A stretch of DNA of 7,196 nt, taken from contig CADCLH010000093.1 in assembly GCA_902802215.1 (NCBI GenBank), forward strand, positions 1 to 7,196, written 5' to 3'. Source of the stretch: Oscillospiraceae bacterium (GTDB lineage Bacteria > Bacillota > Clostridia > Oscillospirales > Oscillospiraceae). Each line of letters starts with the position of its first letter. Position 1 is the first letter of the stretch. This document shows, piece after piece, positions 6,085 through 7,196 of the stretch. Both the position numbers and the translations under genes were made by a program. Below the pieces are notes generated by a model. It saw nothing but the letters and a program-made list of their open reading frames with translations. It made no database searches and was not told where the DNA came from.

Positions 6085-7196
6085 ATGGATATTCTGGGCG
6101 TCCTGCAAAAGCTGGGTCTTGAATCCGGCTTCGCCGCCTTCGTCGTGACGGAGGGCGGCTGGAAGAACCTGGTGATGATCCTCATCGCCTTTGTGCTGCT
6201 CTACCTCGGCATCGCCAAGAAGTTTGAACCGCTGCTGCTGTGCGGCATCGCGTTCGGCTGCCTGCTCTCGAACCTGAGCTACTTCGTGGGCATGGGTGCC
6301 AACGCCCTGTACCACCCCGAGATCTGGGAGGCCTTCCTCGACTCGTCCAGTCCGGCCTACCACAGCTACGGCGCGGTCATGCGCCAGGCGGGCCTGCTCG
6401 ACTTCTTCTACATCGGCGTCAAGGCCGGCATTTACCCCTCGCTCATCTTCATGGGCGTCGGCGCGATGACCGACTTCGGCCCCCTGCTCGCCAACCCCAA
6501 GAGCCTGCTGCTCGGCGCGGCGGCCCAGCTGGGCGTGTTCATCGCCTTCTTCGGCGCGGTCCTGCTCGGCTTCACCGGTCCGCAGGCCGCCTCGATCGGC
6601 ATCATCGGCGGGGCCGACGGCCCCACGGCCATCTACCTGACCACCAAGCTCGCGCCCGAGCTGCTGGGCCCGATCGCGATCGCAGCGTATTCGTACATGG
6701 CCCTGATCCCGCTGATCCAGCCGCCGATCATGAAGGCCATGACCAACGACAAGATGCGCAAGGTCAAGATGGTGCAGTCGCGCGAGGTCTCCAAGACCGA
6801 GAAGATCGTCTTCCCCATCGTCGTGGCGACCTTCGTGATCCTGCTCCTGCCCTCGACCGCTCCGCTGATCGGCTGTCTGATGCTCGGCAACCTGTTCCGT
6901 GAGTGCGGCGTGACCGACCGTCTCTCCGACACGGCGCAGAACGCGCTGATGAACATCGTGACGATCTTCCTCGCCACCTCGGTCGGCGCGACGATGGTCG
7001 CGGACAACTTCCTCAAGCTCGAGACCATCAAGATCATCGTGCTGGGCCTGATCGCGTTCTCGATCTCGACGGTCGGCGGTCTGTGCGGCGGTCTCGTGAT
7101 GTACAGGACCTCCGGCGGCAAGATCAACCCGCTGATCGGCTCCGCGGGCGTGTCGGCCGTGCCGATGGCCGCGCGCGTGTCGCAGGATGTGGGCCG
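6085..7196 (+). CDS. oadB: Sodium-translocating decarboxylase beta subunit (OadB), 3' end beyond window
   Basis: Integral membrane subunit that decarboxylates carboxybiotin and exports Na+. The frame from ATG 6085 stays open to the last base (370 codons plus two bases), so the C-terminus is missing. Related proteins run to roughly 375-430 residues. About nine hydrophobic segments are visible, for example 28-45, 50-66, 106-125, 140-162, 193-214, 241-264, 286-303 and 316-339. Signature stretches are GIIGGADGPTAIY (172-184) and INPLIGSAGVSAVPMAARVSQ (347-367). Residues Asp178, Tyr204, Asn348, Gly352, Ser357 and Arg364 line up, at a constant offset of 25, with the functionally important D203, Y229, N373, G377, S382 and R389 of Klebsiella OadB as I recall them. 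Residues ~66-108 (Tyr/His/Trp-containing) form a long loop between early helices. The ribosome site is a short G-run (6075-6079), and the gene begins 10 bases after the biotin carrier stop. Confidence 0.93.
   Translation, partial: MDILGVLQKLGLESGFAAFVVTEGGWKNLVMILIAFVLLYLGIAKKFEPLLLCGIAFGCLLSNLSYFVGMGANALYHPEIWEAFLDSSSPAYHSYGAVMRQAGLLDFFYIGVKAGIYPSLIFMGVGAMTDFGPLLANPKSLLLGAAAQLGVFIAFFGAVLLGFTGPQAASIGIIGGADGPTAIYLTTKLAPELLGPIAIAAYSYMALIPLIQPPIMKAMTNDKMRKVKMVQSREVSKTEKIVFPIVVATFVILLLPSTAPLIGCLMLGNLFRECGVTDRLSDTAQNALMNIVTIFLATSVGATMVADNFLKLETIKIIVLGLIAFSISTVGGLCGGLVMYRTSGGKINPLIGSAGVSAVPMAARVSQDVG

Overview
The window is a single-strand, tightly packed run of seven plus-strand genes that make up part of a citrate fermentation locus coupled to a sodium-pumping oxaloacetate decarboxylase. 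GC content is high (about two thirds by eye), with strong purine-rich ribosome binding sites (such as AGGAGG) before most genes. The decarboxylase is of the split-subunit type seen in anaerobic Firmicutes. Together these suggest a high-GC anaerobic Clostridia/Oscillospiraceae-like gut or sediment bacterium. That assignment is inference: there is no rRNA or other marker in the window.

Layout. Bases 17-1420 encode a CitMHS-family citrate (citrate-metal) transporter. A 72-base gap follows, holding a perfect 15-bp-stem hairpin (1442-1473). Next come citC (1493-2530, citrate lyase ligase) and, 3 bases later, a citX-citG fusion (2534-3895) that makes and attaches the citrate lyase prosthetic group. 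After 30 bases the decarboxylase block starts: oadA (3926-5308, carboxyltransferase subunit with no biotin domain), an OadG/delta-type small membrane subunit (5324-5683), a separate biotin carrier protein (5673-6074, overlapping its predecessor by 11 bases) and oadB (6085 to the window end, the sodium-translocating membrane subunit, cut off by the edge).

How they work together. Citrate is imported and citrate lyase splits it to acetate and oxaloacetate. The lyase acyl carrier must first receive its 2'-(5''-triphosphoribosyl)-3'-dephospho-CoA group (CitG then CitX) and be acetylated (CitC). Oxaloacetate is then decarboxylated by OadA: the carboxyl group passes to biotin on the carrier protein and is released as CO2 at OadB with Na+ export. 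The citrate lyase structural genes (citD, citE, citF) are not in the window, although two genes devoted to maturing that enzyme are.

No clearly undescribed system is present. The points most worth a second look are the absent citDEF genes, the hairpin dividing transporter from lyase-activation genes, a possible internal promoter inside citXG, and the combination of an oxaloacetate-type carboxyltransferase with a methylmalonyl/glutaconyl-decarboxylase-like subunit arrangement. All gaps between genes are under 100 bases. No tRNA, rRNA, CRISPR, insertion sequence or phage feature was seen.
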